Assembly (NCBI GenBank): GCA_035624785.1
Contig: DASPQV010000014.1
Span: forward strand, 1-64,000
Source of the DNA: JAJZNI01 sp035624785
GTDB taxonomy: Bacteria; Chloroflexota; Dormibacteria; Aeolococcales; Aeolococcaceae
Direction: 5' to 3'
DNA: 64,000 nt
Shown here: positions 26,054 through 34,772 of the stretch, piece after piece
How the letters are laid out: each line of letters starts with the position of its first letter
How positions within the stretch are numbered: the stretch's first letter is position 1
Notes under the pieces: model-generated
Database searches by the model: none
The model's input: the letters and a program-made list of their open reading frames with translations, nothing else
Told to the model about the DNA's origin: nothing
Made by a program: the position numbers and the translations under genes

Positions 26054-28477
26054 ATGGCCGTACAGGCGCACGAGCTGACCAAGGACTACAAGTACGGGTT
26101 CCACGACGTCGACGTCTCGGTGTTCCGGACCGAGAAGGGGATCTCCCCCGAGGTGGTCGCGGCCATCTCCAAGCACAAGGCGGAGCCGGAGTGGATGCTC
26201 AAGTTCCGGCTCAAGGCCCTCGACCACTTCCTGAAGCGGCCGATGCCGACCTGGGGAGCCGACCTCTCCGGGATCGACTTCGACAACATCTACTACTACA
26301 TCAAGCCGGTCATGGAGCAGGGGCGGAGCTGGGACGAGGTCCCCGAGTCGATCCGCCAGACCTTCGACCGGCTCGGGATCCCCGAGGCGGAGCGCAAGTT
26401 CCTGGCCGGGGTCTCGGCCCAGTACGACTCCGAGGTCGTCTACCACAACATCCGCGAGGACCTCAACCGGATGGGCGTCCTCTTCAGCGACTGCGACACC
26501 GGGCTGCGTGAGCACGAGGAGATCTTCAAGCGCTACTTCGGCACCGTGATCCCGCCCAACGACAACAAGTTCGCGGCGCTCAACAGCGCGGTGTGGTCGG
26601 GCGGGTCCTTCGTCTACGTGCCCAAGGGCCTCCGCGTCGAGATCCCGCTCCAGGCCTACTTCCGGATCAACAGCGACAACATGGGCCAGTTCGAGCGGAC
26701 CCTGATCATCGCCGAGGAGGGGTCCTACGTCCACTACATCGAGGGCTGCACGGCGCCGACTTATTCGAGCGACTCGCTGCATGCGGCGGTGGTCGAGATC
26801 ATCGCCCAGCCCGGCGCCCACGTCCGCTACACGACGATCCAGAACTGGTCGGACAACGTCTACAACCTGGTGACCAAGCGCGCCATCGCCAAGGAGGGGG
26901 CGAAGGTCGAATGGATCGACGGGAACCTGGGCTGCCTGGCGGCAGGGACCCGCGTCTTCACCAACAACGACGTGAAGACGATCGAACAGATCCAGCCGGG
27001 CGACGTCGTATACAGCCTGACGCCCGAGTTCGAGTGGACCCGTCAGCGGGTGGTCGCCACCCAGGTCAACCCGCCCCGCCAGACCTTCCGCATGACCACG
27101 GTCGACCATCGAGAGGTCGTCGCCACCGACAATCACCCCTTCCTCACCCTCCGAAAGGTGGGCAAGGTTCGCTCCGTGCAGTGGTTGCGCCTGGATGAGA
27201 TCAACCCCGGTGACGAGATCGCCATCTCAGGGCTGATCCCGGACAACGGCCAGCCATACGAGCTGCCCGTGCTTGATCGTGTCAAACGGTCCAGGAACCC
27301 CTTCCAGACGCCAGGCGCCACGAATCCCGACCTGATGTGGCTGCTCGGCTTCTACCTCGGGGACGGCCTCAAGGAGCAGGCTCGGGTCATCTTCTGCGCT
27401 CCCCTGAACGATCCGGCCGAGCCGCGGATCCACGAGGTGCTCGCCTCCCAGTTCGGGATCGAGACCACCAGCCGCCAGGGGGTCCAGCTCCGGGCCAACT
27501 CCGCCGGCCTCTGCCGGTTCCTCGATGCCATCGGCTTCGGCGGCAACGCCATCACCAAGCGCCTACCCAAGTGGGTCTACACGATCCCCTTCGACCAGAA
27601 GCGGGCGCTCATCGACGGCTACATCGCCGCTGACGGCCACATCCGGCTGAACCACAAGAACATCTCGCTGACCAGCGTCAACCGGGACCTGCTGGAGGAC
27701 ATCAAGGCCCTGGCCCTCTCCTGCGGGCTCAATCCCCTGAAGATCAGCAAGTGGTCCCGCCGCGAGCTGAAGCCGTTGGGCGTCGAGGAGAAGCTCTACG
27801 AGCACTACTTCCTCTACTTCGGCGAGCATCTCCCCGAGGTCCCCGTCTACTTCTCCGCGGTCATGAAGATCGAGAAGGGCGAGGTGGTGCCGACCTTTGA
27901 CATCGAGGTCGACGGCGCCGCCAACTTCATCGCCAACGGCGTGGTGGCGCACAACTCCAAGATCACGATGAAGTATCCGTCGATCTACCTGATGGGTGAG
28001 CACGCCCACGGCGAGATCCTCTCCGCCGCCTTCGCCGGCACCGGCCAGCACCAGGACGCGGGCAGCAAGTGCATCCACGTCGCCCCCAACACCACCAGCA
28101 ACGTGGTCAGCCGCTCGATCTCCAAGGGGCGGGGCCGCACCTCATACCGCGGCCACATCAAGGTGCTGCCCAAGGCGACCAACGTGAAGTGCAACGTTCG
28201 CTGCGACGCCCTGCTCCTCGACGAGGAGTCGCGCAGCGACACCTACCCCTACATGGACATCGAGAACCCCGACGTCACCTTCGGCCACGAGGCCACGGTG
28301 TCCAAGGTGGGCGAGGACCAGATCTTCTACCTGCAGTCGCGGGGCATCGACGAGCAGCAGGCGACCGCGCTGATCGTCAACGGCTTCTTCGAGCCCTTCG
28401 TCAAGGAGCTGCCGATGGAGTACGCCGTCGAGCTCAACCGCCTGCTGGCGCTCTCCATGGAGGGCGCCATCGGGTGA
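26054..28477 (+). CDS. sufB: SufB scaffold protein, interrupted by an in-frame intein
   Basis: 807 residues, of which 294-634 are an intein; the spliced product would be 466 residues, normal for SufB. Extein sequence includes PEWMLKFRLKALDHF, YDSEVVYHNI, KFAALNSAVWSGGSFVY, and after the intein SKITMKYPSIYL and VSRSISKGRGRTSYRGH. SufB is the core scaffold on which the Fe-S cluster forms with SufC and SufD. The intein lies between Gly293 and Ser635; Ser635 would be the +1 nucleophile. The gene is 6 nt after sufC, and its stop overlaps the sufD start by 3-4 nt. Without splicing the scaffold should be inactive, so cluster assembly here depends on protein splicing. Confidence 0.96.
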   Translation: MAVQAHELTKDYKYGFHDVDVSVFRTEKGISPEVVAAISKHKAEPEWMLKFRLKALDHFLKRPMPTWGADLSGIDFDNIYYYIKPVMEQGRSWDEVPESIRQTFDRLGIPEAERKFLAGVSAQYDSEVVYHNIREDLNRMGVLFSDCDTGLREHEEIFKRYFGTVIPPNDNKFAALNSAVWSGGSFVYVPKGLRVEIPLQAYFRINSDNMGQFERTLIIAEEGSYVHYIEGCTAPTYSSDSLHAAVVEIIAQPGAHVRYTTIQNWSDNVYNLVTKRAIAKEGAKVEWIDGNLGCLAAGTRVFTNNDVKTIEQIQPGDVVYSLTPEFEWTRQRVVATQVNPPRQTFRMTTVDHREVVATDNHPFLTLRKVGKVRSVQWLRLDEINPGDEIAISGLIPDNGQPYELPVLDRVKRSRNPFQTPGATNPDLMWLLGFYLGDGLKEQARVIFCAPLNDPAEPRIHEVLASQFGIETTSRQGVQLRANSAGLCRFLDAIGFGGNAITKRLPKWVYTIPFDQKRALIDGYIAADGHIRLNHKNISLTSVNRDLLEDIKALALSCGLNPLKISKWSRRELKPLGVEEKLYEHYFLYFGEHLPEVPVYFSAVMKIEKGEVVPTFDIEVDGAANFIANGVVAHNSKITMKYPSIYLMGEHAHGEILSAAFAGTGQHQDAGSKCIHVAPNTTSNVVSRSISKGRGRTSYRGHIKVLPKATNVKCNVRCDALLLDEESRSDTYPYMDIENPDVTFGHEATVSKVGEDQIFYLQSRGIDEQQATALIVNGFFEPFVKELPMEYAVELNRLLALSMEGAIG
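26933..27955 (+). mobile_element. Intein in SufB with LAGLIDADG (DOD) homing endonuclease
   Basis: 341 residues, in frame. It starts at Cys1 (CLAAGTRVFTNND), has a block B-like ATDNHPFLT, and ends with VAHN followed by extein Ser, so Cys1, the block B His, the penultimate His and the terminal Asn required for splicing are present. The central part carries the two dodecapeptide motifs of a DOD endonuclease, LLGFYLGDGLKE and LIDGYIAADGHIR, each with an acidic catalytic residue. The element therefore looks able both to splice and to home. Similar inteins are known in SufB of mycobacteria and other lineages; whether the insertion point is identical was not checked. Confidence 0.93.
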
Positions 28478-29892
28478 CCGACACCGCCACCAGGGCCGGC
28501 GCCGTCAGCCGGGCGGCGCTGGAGGCGCGGCTGGCGACCAGCCCGGCCTGGCTCGCCGGCCGCCGCACCACCGCCTGGGACGCCTTCACGGCCCTGCCCA
28601 AACCCTCCTCGATGCGCGACGAGGACTGGCGCCGGACCGACATCGCCAAGCTCACGGTCGAGGACTTCCAGGAGCCGCTGACCGACGACGACTCGCTTCT
28701 GGAGAGAGCGAGGTCGCGCCACGCTCAGGCGCTGCCCGAGGCGGCCCTGCTCCTCTGCTCCGCCGACGGCACCACGGCCATCGAGAATGCCGAGCCCCTG
28801 CTCGCCCAGGGGGTGATCGTCGCCTCCCTGGAGGAGGCGGTGCTCCGCCACCCCGAGCTGGTCCAGCGTGGCCTCTCCGGCATCGGCGCCGGCGACTCGT
28901 ACTTTCTCGCCCTCTGGAACGCCCTCTGGCGAGGCGGCGCCTTCGTCTACGTGCCGCGCGGGGCGCAGGCGGGGACCCCGCTCTGGATCAGCCACCTGGC
29001 GGCGCCGGCGGGAGCCGCCGGCTTCCCCGCCACCGTCGTGGTGGTCGACGCGGAGGGGTCCCTCACCCTCGTGGAGGATCACGTCGGATCGGATGACGAG
29101 GCTCCCCGGCTCTCGGTGAGCGCCACCGCCATCCATCTCTCGGACCGATCCCGCCTCGACGACGTTCCCATCCAGCAGCTCCCCCCGGGCACCTGGCAGG
29201 TCTCGACGCGCCGGGCCACCTGCGCCGCGGCCGCCCGCTACCGCCTCATCGGGGCGAGCCTGGGCTCCCGGCTGCAGAAGGCATATTGGGACGTGATGCT
29301 CGAGGGGCAGGCCTCCGAGGCCGACATCTTCGGGGTCTGCTTCGCCGCCCAGCAGCAGCACCTCGACCACCAGTCGCTCCAGCTCCACCGCGGCCGCGAC
29401 ACCCGGAGCCGGCTGCTCCTCAAGGTGGCCGCCCGGGACCGCGCCCAGAGCGTCTACAGCGGGCTCATCGACGTCGAGCCCGACGCCGTCCACGCCGACG
29501 GCTACGTCATCAACCGCAACCTCCTGCTCACCCACGGGGCGAGCGCCAGCGGGGTCCCGCGCCTGGAGATCAAGGCCAACGACGTCCGTTGCGGCCATGG
29601 GACCACGGTCGGCCACGTGGACGACGACGAGCGTTTCTATGTCATGTCACGGGGGATCCCCGCCGAGGAGGCCGAGAGGCTGATCGTCGGCGGCTTCTTC
29701 GCCGACTGCCTCGACCACGTCGCCCAGGAAAGCCTGAGGGCATGGCTGGTCGCGGCGCTCGAGGCGGAGGCGGTGGGCTCGCTCTCCGGCGCGCCGGCCT
29801 CGGCAGGCGGCGGGCTGGCGACCGGCAGCGGTGCGCCCGGCGTCCGGCCGGGCCAGGGGGCGGGAGCCCTGCCTGTCGGAGCAGGATCGTGA
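28474..29892 (+). CDS. sufD: SufD, partner of SufB in the SUF scaffold
   Basis: 472 residues. SufD is a paralogue of SufB that completes the SufBC2D complex and is linked to iron entry. The N-terminal helical part contains RDEDWRRTDIAKL, followed by the beta-helix core with GGAFVYVPRGA, LDHQSLQLHRGRDTRS, YSGLIDVEPDAVHADGY, LEIKANDVRCGHG and FYVMSRGIPAEEAERL, all SufB/SufD family motifs. The GTG start overlaps the sufB stop (GTGA). The last 40 residues are Gly/Ala/Pro-rich and probably disordered. Confidence 0.94.
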   Translation: MTDTATRAGAVSRAALEARLATSPAWLAGRRTTAWDAFTALPKPSSMRDEDWRRTDIAKLTVEDFQEPLTDDDSLLERARSRHAQALPEAALLLCSADGTTAIENAEPLLAQGVIVASLEEAVLRHPELVQRGLSGIGAGDSYFLALWNALWRGGAFVYVPRGAQAGTPLWISHLAAPAGAAGFPATVVVVDAEGSLTLVEDHVGSDDEAPRLSVSATAIHLSDRSRLDDVPIQQLPPGTWQVSTRRATCAAAARYRLIGASLGSRLQKAYWDVMLEGQASEADIFGVCFAAQQQHLDHQSLQLHRGRDTRSRLLLKVAARDRAQSVYSGLIDVEPDAVHADGYVINRNLLLTHGASASGVPRLEIKANDVRCGHGTTVGHVDDDERFYVMSRGIPAEEAERLIVGGFFADCLDHVAQESLRAWLVAALEAEAVGSLSGAPASAGGGLATGSGAPGVRPGQGAGALPVGAGS

Positions 29893-30215
29893 TCGTGGCT
29901 GAATGGCTGACCGTGGCCCGGGTGGAGGACATCCCCCCGGGGCACGCCGCGCGGGTCGAGATCGGCGACCTCCCCATCGCCATCTTCAACGTCGACGGCG
30001 AGCTCCACTGCGTCGACGACACCTGCACCCACCAGGAGGCCTCGCTCTCCGAAGGCGACCTGGACCTCGAGCGCTGCGCCGTGGAGTGCCCGCTGCACGG
30101 ATCGGCATTCGATCTCCGCACCGGGGACGCCATCACCCTGCCGGCGGTGGAGCCGGTGCGGGTGCACCGGGTCGAGGTCGAGGACGGGATGATCCGGGTC
30201 TCGCTCAGCGAATGA
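29889..30215 (+). CDS. Rieske-type [2Fe-2S] ferredoxin
   Basis: 108 residues from GTG 29889, which overlaps the sufD stop (GTGA); GTG 29895 is an alternative. The Rieske motifs are complete: CTHQEASL (C-x-H) and CPLHGSAF (C-x2-H), which bind a [2Fe-2S] cluster with two Cys and two His. The fold matches small soluble ferredoxins of dioxygenase systems (NirD/BphF-like). A Rieske gene after sufD is common in SUF operons of Gram-positive relatives; it may donate electrons for cluster assembly, which remains unproven. Confidence 0.92.
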   Translation: MIVAEWLTVARVEDIPPGHAARVEIGDLPIAIFNVDGELHCVDDTCTHQEASLSEGDLDLERCAVECPLHGSAFDLRTGDAITLPAVEPVRVHRVEVEDGMIRVSLSE

Positions 30216-30269
30216 TCAGGGCCAGCGCACCGATGTGGACCGGGCGAGACCACCCCACCCCTGCCAACC

Positions 30270-30295
30270 GGTTGTGGTCTTTTCTGTCTACAACC
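30270..30295. promoter_or_regulatory. 26-bp dyad upstream of sufS
   Basis: Left arm GGTTGTGGTC, 6-nt spacer TTTTCT, right arm GTCTACAACC; the arms match as inverted repeats in 8 of 10 positions. CAACC immediately upstream (30265-30269) can also pair with GGTTG. An element with the same length, arms and an extra upstream CAACC occurs at 60728-60753. It lies in the 175-nt gap between the Rieske gene and sufS, so it may be an operator for a separate sufS transcript. Confidence 0.5.
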
Positions 30296-30390
30296 ACCCC
30301 GGCACCTCAGTGCCCCCGGATGCCGAGGGGGCGGGGCGGAGCGGGGCCGCTGGCGACGCGGAGATGCGTCTGCCCCGGAGGGTCACCCCC

Positions 30391-31692
30391 GTGAGCACCG
30401 CCGCTCACCGTTCCTCCACCGCCGCTTATCCCTCCAACGCAGCCCACCCTGCCAACCCGGTCGCGGCCGGGCCCGTCGATGTCGAGCGGGTCCGCGCCGA
30501 CTTCCCGATCCTCAACCGGGAGATCAACGGCCATCCCCTCGCCTACCTCGACTCGGCGGCCACCTCCCAGAAGCCGGTGGCGGTCCTCGATGCGGTGGAG
30601 CGCTACTACCGCGAGACCAACGCCAACGTCCACCGTGGGGTGCACCAGCTGGGCAGCGAGGCGACCGAGGCCTTCGAGGCAGCTCGCGAGCGGGTGGCCG
30701 CGTTCATCGACGCCGACCCGCAGGGTCTGGTCTTCCTGCGCAACGCCACCGAGGCCCTGAACCTGGTGGCCAGCTCCTACGCGCGGGAGCTGCTCCGGCC
30801 CGGCGACCGGATCGTGCTCAGCGTCATGGAGCACCACAGCAACCTGGTGCCCTGGCAGCTCGCCGCCGAAAGGGCCGGACTCCGCCTCGCCTTCCTGGGC
30901 CTGACCGGGGACGGCCGGCTCGACCTCTCCAACCTCGACGAGCTGCTGGAGCCACCGACCCGCCTGCTCAGCCTCAGCGCTCAGTCCAACGTGCTCGGCA
31001 CCGTCAACGACATCCGGGCCATCGCCGAGGCCGCCCATCAGCGGGACGTCCTGGTCTGCGTCGACGCCGCCCAGGCGGTGCCCCACGCGCCGGTCTCGGT
31101 GCGCGACCTGGGGGTGGACTTCCTCGCCTTCTCCGGCCACAAGATGTGCGGCCCCATGGGGATCGGGGCGCTCTGGGCCCGTCCCGAGCTTCTCGAGCGG
31201 ATGCCCCCCTTCCTGGGCGGGGGCAGCATGATCCAGCGGGTCGAGCTGGAGCGGACGACCTGGAACACCGTCCCCCACAAGTTCGAGGCCGGCACCCCCG
31301 ACGTGGCCTCGGCCGCCGGGCTTGCCGCCGCCTGCGACTACCTGGAGCGGGTGGGCATGGACCACATCCACGACCACGAGGTGGCCCTGGTCCGGCACAT
31401 GCTCGACGTCCTGGATGAGTCCGGCGCGACGGTGTACGGGCCCCGCGACCTCTCCATCCACGGCGGCGCGGTCAGCTTCAACGTCGCCGACGTCCACCCC
31501 CATGACACCGGCACCATCCTGGACCGGCTGGGCATCGCGGTGAGGGCCGGGCACCACTGCTGCCAGCCCTTGATGCGCAGGCTGGGAGTCGCCGCCACCA
31601 CTCGGGCGTCGGTCTATCTCTACACCACCCACGCTGAGGTGGACCGGCTGGGGGAGGGGATCGCCGAGGTGCGCCGGGTCTTCCGGGTGTAG
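30391..31692 (+). CDS. sufS: SufS-class cysteine desulfurase
   Basis: 433 residues. Class II PLP desulfurase passing sulfur to SufU for SufB. Motifs: YLDSAATSQKP, NANVHRGVHQLG, FLRNATEALNLVA, VMEHHSNLVPWQ, LSAQSNVLGTVND, PLP lysine in AFSGHKMCGPMG, GGGSMIQ, FEAGTPD, and the catalytic Cys in VRAGHHCCQPLM. The GTG at 30391 has GGAGGG 8 nt upstream; ATG 30364 is a less well supported alternative. The first 28 residues are Ala/Ser/Pro-rich and not conserved. The gene lies 175 nt after the Rieske gene with a dyad between, so it may have its own promoter while also being read through from the operon. Confidence 0.95.
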   Translation: MSTAAHRSSTAAYPSNAAHPANPVAAGPVDVERVRADFPILNREINGHPLAYLDSAATSQKPVAVLDAVERYYRETNANVHRGVHQLGSEATEAFEAARERVAAFIDADPQGLVFLRNATEALNLVASSYARELLRPGDRIVLSVMEHHSNLVPWQLAAERAGLRLAFLGLTGDGRLDLSNLDELLEPPTRLLSLSAQSNVLGTVNDIRAIAEAAHQRDVLVCVDAAQAVPHAPVSVRDLGVDFLAFSGHKMCGPMGIGALWARPELLERMPPFLGGGSMIQRVELERTTWNTVPHKFEAGTPDVASAAGLAAACDYLERVGMDHIHDHEVALVRHMLDVLDESGATVYGPRDLSIHGGAVSFNVADVHPHDTGTILDRLGIAVRAGHHCCQPLMRRLGVAATTRASVYLYTTHAEVDRLGEGIAEVRRVFRV

Positions 31693-31730
31693 GGGAGTCG
31701 CCGCGCCGGTGGCCACGACCGCGGGGTTGG

Positions 31731-31769
31731 CCAGCCGGGTGCACCCCCGGTTGGCGCACCCCCCCTTTT
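31731..31769. terminator. Hairpin plus T run between convergent sufS and propeller genes
   Basis: CCAGCCGGG (31731-31739) pairs with CCCGGTTGG (31746-31754), a 9-bp stem with one G-T pair and a 6-nt loop. TTTT follows at 31766-31769, 11 nt after the stem, so the fit to an intrinsic terminator is imperfect. A second small palindrome, GCCACTTGTGGC, lies at 31772-31783. Confidence 0.45.
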
Positions 31770-31812
31770 AGGCCACTTGTGGCAACAACTATGCCAAGGT
31801 TCCGCTCGATGC

Positions 31813-33027
31813 CTAGCTGGTGGGCCCGTACACCCAGGTGTCGGCCACGTCGGCCACGGTGTTGACCGAGCCACCGAAGAGCACGACCTGACCGGTCGCT
31901 GCGTCGTAGGCCATCTGGCTGTAAAAGCGGGCAGGCGGGGTGGTGACCGGATGTAGCTCGCTCCAGGTCGTTCCGTCCCAGGCCCAGAGATCGTTCAGCG
32001 GGGCACCCAGGGTGTAGGTCTCGGCCTGGTAGGGCTTGGCCTGGTCGACGTAGCCGCTCACCGTGGCCCCACCGAACAGGAGGACCTCGTGGAGATCGGC
32101 GTCGTAGACGACGCTGGCGCCCACGCGGGCCGACGGGGCTTGGGGAAGCGGCACCTCCGACCAGGTGGTGCCATTCCAGGCCCACATGCTCTGGGAGTGC
32201 TCACCGTAGAGGAGGAGCTGGCCGCTGGCTGGATCGTCGACCATGGCCACGTCGCGGGTCCAGCCCAGCGAGTCGGGCGGTTCGATGGCGGGCGAGAGCT
32301 GGCTCCACTCGGATCCGTCCCAGCTCCACGTCGAGGAGCCCGGGGGCGGAGTCGAAGGCTCGGACTGCTGATAACCGGGGGTGGGAGACCAGAGCAGCAG
32401 CGCCTCGGTGGCCGGGTCGTAGGCCATGGCTCCGTCGGGATCAGGCCAGGCGTTTCCCGAGTTGATCCCGCCGTTGTCCGACCAGGTGCCCCCGTTCCAC
32501 TGACTGGTGGTGAGCGAGCCGCAGGGCGGCGCCCAGATCAGCACCACCGTCTTGGTGGCGTCGTCGTAGGCGAAGGGGACGCCGAACACCGCCGGGGCAT
32601 CGCTGGCCACCTGCTGCCAGGCGGTGCCGTCCCAGGTCCACGTGTCCGTGTACACGAAGGGCAGGCCGGGACTGCAGCTCGCCTCGCCGCCGCTGACCAT
32701 CACGTTTCCGGTCGCGGCGTCGTAGGCCACCGCGGCGGAGTCGCGAGGAAGCGGCGAGCTGGTCGGGTGCTGCTCGGTCCAGGTGTACGCTGCTTGGCCG
32801 TTTCCGGGGGAGGCACTTCCGCTCCCCGGGCTCGCCTGGACAGCGGCGGTGGCTGCGGGACTGGAGGCGCACAGCGGGATCACGGCCGCCACCAGCAGGA
32901 GAGCGACTCGCCTCAACCGCACAGCCGTGGAGGTGGCCCGACGGAACGCTGCCCGGTGCACCGGCGGTTCCACGCTCGGGGAACGCGGGGCTGCGGCATC
33001 GGTTACGGCGGCACCGCTCACGCGCAT
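31813..33027 (-). CDS. Exported Kelch-like beta-propeller protein
   Basis: 404 residues from ATG 33027. A signal peptide (RRVALLLVAAVIPLCASSPAATAA) precedes a low-complexity Ser/Gly/Pro linker and repeated units of about 55 residues with the pattern WDGTxW plus YDxATGxVxLFGG, as in Kelch/galactose-oxidase propellers (WTWDGTAWQQV, AWDGTTWSEL, AYDAATGQVVLFGG). No enzyme residues were identified. The start overlaps the stop of the upstream lipoprotein gene by 10 nt, so the two propeller proteins are translationally linked and probably work together on the outer face of the membrane. Confidence 0.8.
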   Translation of the reverse strand: MRVSGAAVTDAAAPRSPSVEPPVHRAAFRRATSTAVRLRRVALLLVAAVIPLCASSPAATAAVQASPGSGSASPGNGQAAYTWTEQHPTSSPLPRDSAAVAYDAATGNVMVSGGEASCSPGLPFVYTDTWTWDGTAWQQVASDAPAVFGVPFAYDDATKTVVLIWAPPCGSLTTSQWNGGTWSDNGGINSGNAWPDPDGAMAYDPATEALLLWSPTPGYQQSEPSTPPPGSSTWSWDGSEWSQLSPAIEPPDSLGWTRDVAMVDDPASGQLLLYGEHSQSMWAWNGTTWSEVPLPQAPSARVGASVVYDADLHEVLLFGGATVSGYVDQAKPYQAETYTLGAPLNDLWAWDGTTWSELHPVTTPPARFYSQMAYDAATGQVVLFGGSVNTVADVADTWVYGPTS

Positions 33028-34433
33028 GTCCCGTGCACCACCGTCGTCCCACCCACCGCCCACAGCCCGCTCGACGGCGATGTCGCCACCCCGGTGAGGT
33101 AGCCGAACGTCTGCCCGTCGAGCGTGTACAGGGGGGCCCACGCGCTGCCGTCCCAGTGCTCGATGATCGCCCCCACCGCCCACGCGTCGTCAGCCGTCAC
33201 GGATGCCACCGCAGCAAGGGGACTGCTCCCCTGCATGAACTCGGTGGGGCTGGCCGGCGAAGAGCCCGTCACCGGCTGGTCGGGTACGGAGACGGCGGGG
33301 CTGGCGACCAGCTTCCAGGTGGAGCCGGACAGCCGCAGGGTCAGGCCGGACGAGGGAAGCGCCCCACCGACCGCCCAGATGCCGCCGGCGGCCGCGCCGT
33401 CTGCCGCGGCAAGGATGTCGTTGGCCTCGATGGTCCCGTTCACCTCCTCGGGGAGGGTGGCGTCGGGGGCGTCGACGATCTGCCAGGAGGTGCCGTCCCA
33501 GTGCTCGGTGAGGGTCTTCCAAGGGCTGGGGCTGTACGTCGTGTATCCCGCGTCCCGTTGGTAGCCTCCGACCAGCCAGACGTCGTCGGGTGAGCCGGCG
33601 GCGACGCCCAGCAGCGCGGCTGACCCGATCGGCCCGGCCCCGGGCGGTTGGGTTGGAGGCGGTCCGGGGGCGGCGCTCGGAGGGCTGATGGCCCAGTCGG
33701 GCGCGGCCGCCTCCGGGTCGGGTACGCCGATGATCGACCAGCGGGTCCCGTCCCAGTGCTCGACGAGAGGCTGGGCCGCGACCGGAGCGAAGCTGGGGTC
33801 CTGCAGCGGCCACTCGGTGACCCCGACTGCGTAGACGTCCGCGGAGCCGAGGGCATCCACGGCGGTGAGCACGTCCAGCGGCGCGGTCCCGTCGCGGCTC
33901 CCCACATCCGGCGCGGTCACGATCGACCACGAGGTGCCGTCCCAGTGCTCGACGAGGGTCTCTCCGACCGGGATGGCCGGCACCCCGTTGACGTAGGAGG
34001 TGATGGGATCCCCGATGTAACCCACCGCCCAGACGTCATCCGGACTGACCACGCTCACCGCCGTCAGTGCGTCGCCGCCGAGGCCACGGGCATTGCCGGC
34101 GTCGGGCGCGTTCACGATCGCCCACGCGCTCCCGTTCCAGTGCTCGGCCAGGGTCTGTGGCGTGCCGCCTCTGGACGCGGTCGACCCCACCGCCCAGACG
34201 TCGTCAGGCCCGGCCACCGCCACGCCGCTGAGCCGGGTGCTCGAGACATCGTCCCCACTCGGAACCAGGACGGGCGTGAGGCTCCAGCTCTGGGTGCAGG
34301 AGGTGGGGCCTCCGCTCGCGGCGGTGGGTGATCCGGGCGACCGGGTCGGCGTGGGCCGGGGTGTCGAGCTGCATCCCGCGACCAGCAGGATGGCGGGCGC
34401 CAGGGCCAGTGCGGTGAGACGGCGGTTCTTCAC
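33018..34433 (-). CDS. Lipoprotein beta-propeller with DDVWAVG repeats
   Basis: 471 residues from GTG 34433. The N-terminus NRRLTALALAPAILLVAGCSS is a lipoprotein signal with lipobox VAGC, so the mature protein is anchored by its Cys. A Thr/Pro/Ser linker follows, then repeats combining DDVWAVG or equivalents (DDVWLVG, ADVYAVG, DDAWAVG, SGLWAVG) with EHWDGTSWSIV blocks, typical of 6-7-bladed propellers of unknown ligand in soil bacteria. It is cotranscribed with the Kelch-like gene, which overlaps its end by 10 nt. Confidence 0.8.
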   Translation of the reverse strand: MKNRRLTALALAPAILLVAGCSSTPRPTPTRSPGSPTAASGGPTSCTQSWSLTPVLVPSGDDVSSTRLSGVAVAGPDDVWAVGSTASRGGTPQTLAEHWNGSAWAIVNAPDAGNARGLGGDALTAVSVVSPDDVWAVGYIGDPITSYVNGVPAIPVGETLVEHWDGTSWSIVTAPDVGSRDGTAPLDVLTAVDALGSADVYAVGVTEWPLQDPSFAPVAAQPLVEHWDGTRWSIIGVPDPEAAAPDWAISPPSAAPGPPPTQPPGAGPIGSAALLGVAAGSPDDVWLVGGYQRDAGYTTYSPSPWKTLTEHWDGTSWQIVDAPDATLPEEVNGTIEANDILAAADGAAAGGIWAVGGALPSSGLTLRLSGSTWKLVASPAVSVPDQPVTGSSPASPTEFMQGSSPLAAVASVTADDAWAVGAIIEHWDGSAWAPLYTLDGQTFGYLTGVATSPSSGLWAVGGTTVVHGTCA

Positions 34434-34772
34434 TGGCAAGCAGAACGGGCTGGCCGCCGGACAGTTACGTCGTTCGCGGCGTTGCGCTGGAGGCAGCTCG
34501 CGGCTCGGCCCACCGCCTCTCCCAAGTTGTGGATGGACGCATACCTCGCGGCGTTCGCCCTCTGTGCGGGCTGCCGGCCGGTGACGACGGACGCCGCGAC
34601 TGTGACCCGATTCGCAGCGTCGCAGCGCCTCGCTGGCGCCCGCGGCACGCGATCCCTCGTTACAGGGCCGTGACCCAGTCCTCGGGTCCGCGCCCCTAGC
34701 CTGGTCGCGCCCCAATCCGGCGCCCCGCGCTCGCCTTCGGGCGGGCGCGCTCCCGCCCACGGAGGAGAACAG
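34434..34772. other. 339-bp divergent intergenic region with UUCG hairpin
   Basis: This gap separates the divergent propeller lipoprotein gene and the S53 peptidase gene and must carry both promoters. TAGCCT at 34697-34702 is a possible -10 for the peptidase. The leader contains GCGCTCGCC (34727-34735), loop TTCG and GGCGGGCGC (34740-34748): a fully paired 9-bp stem (one G-T) closed by the very stable cUUCGg tetraloop, about 25 nt before the start codon. Confidence 0.5.

Noticed and set aside
26933..27955. Interruption of sufB as a possible pseudogene or insertion
   Set aside because: The extra 1023 bases are in frame, contain no stop and carry all splicing motifs, so it is an intein and the gene is probably functional.
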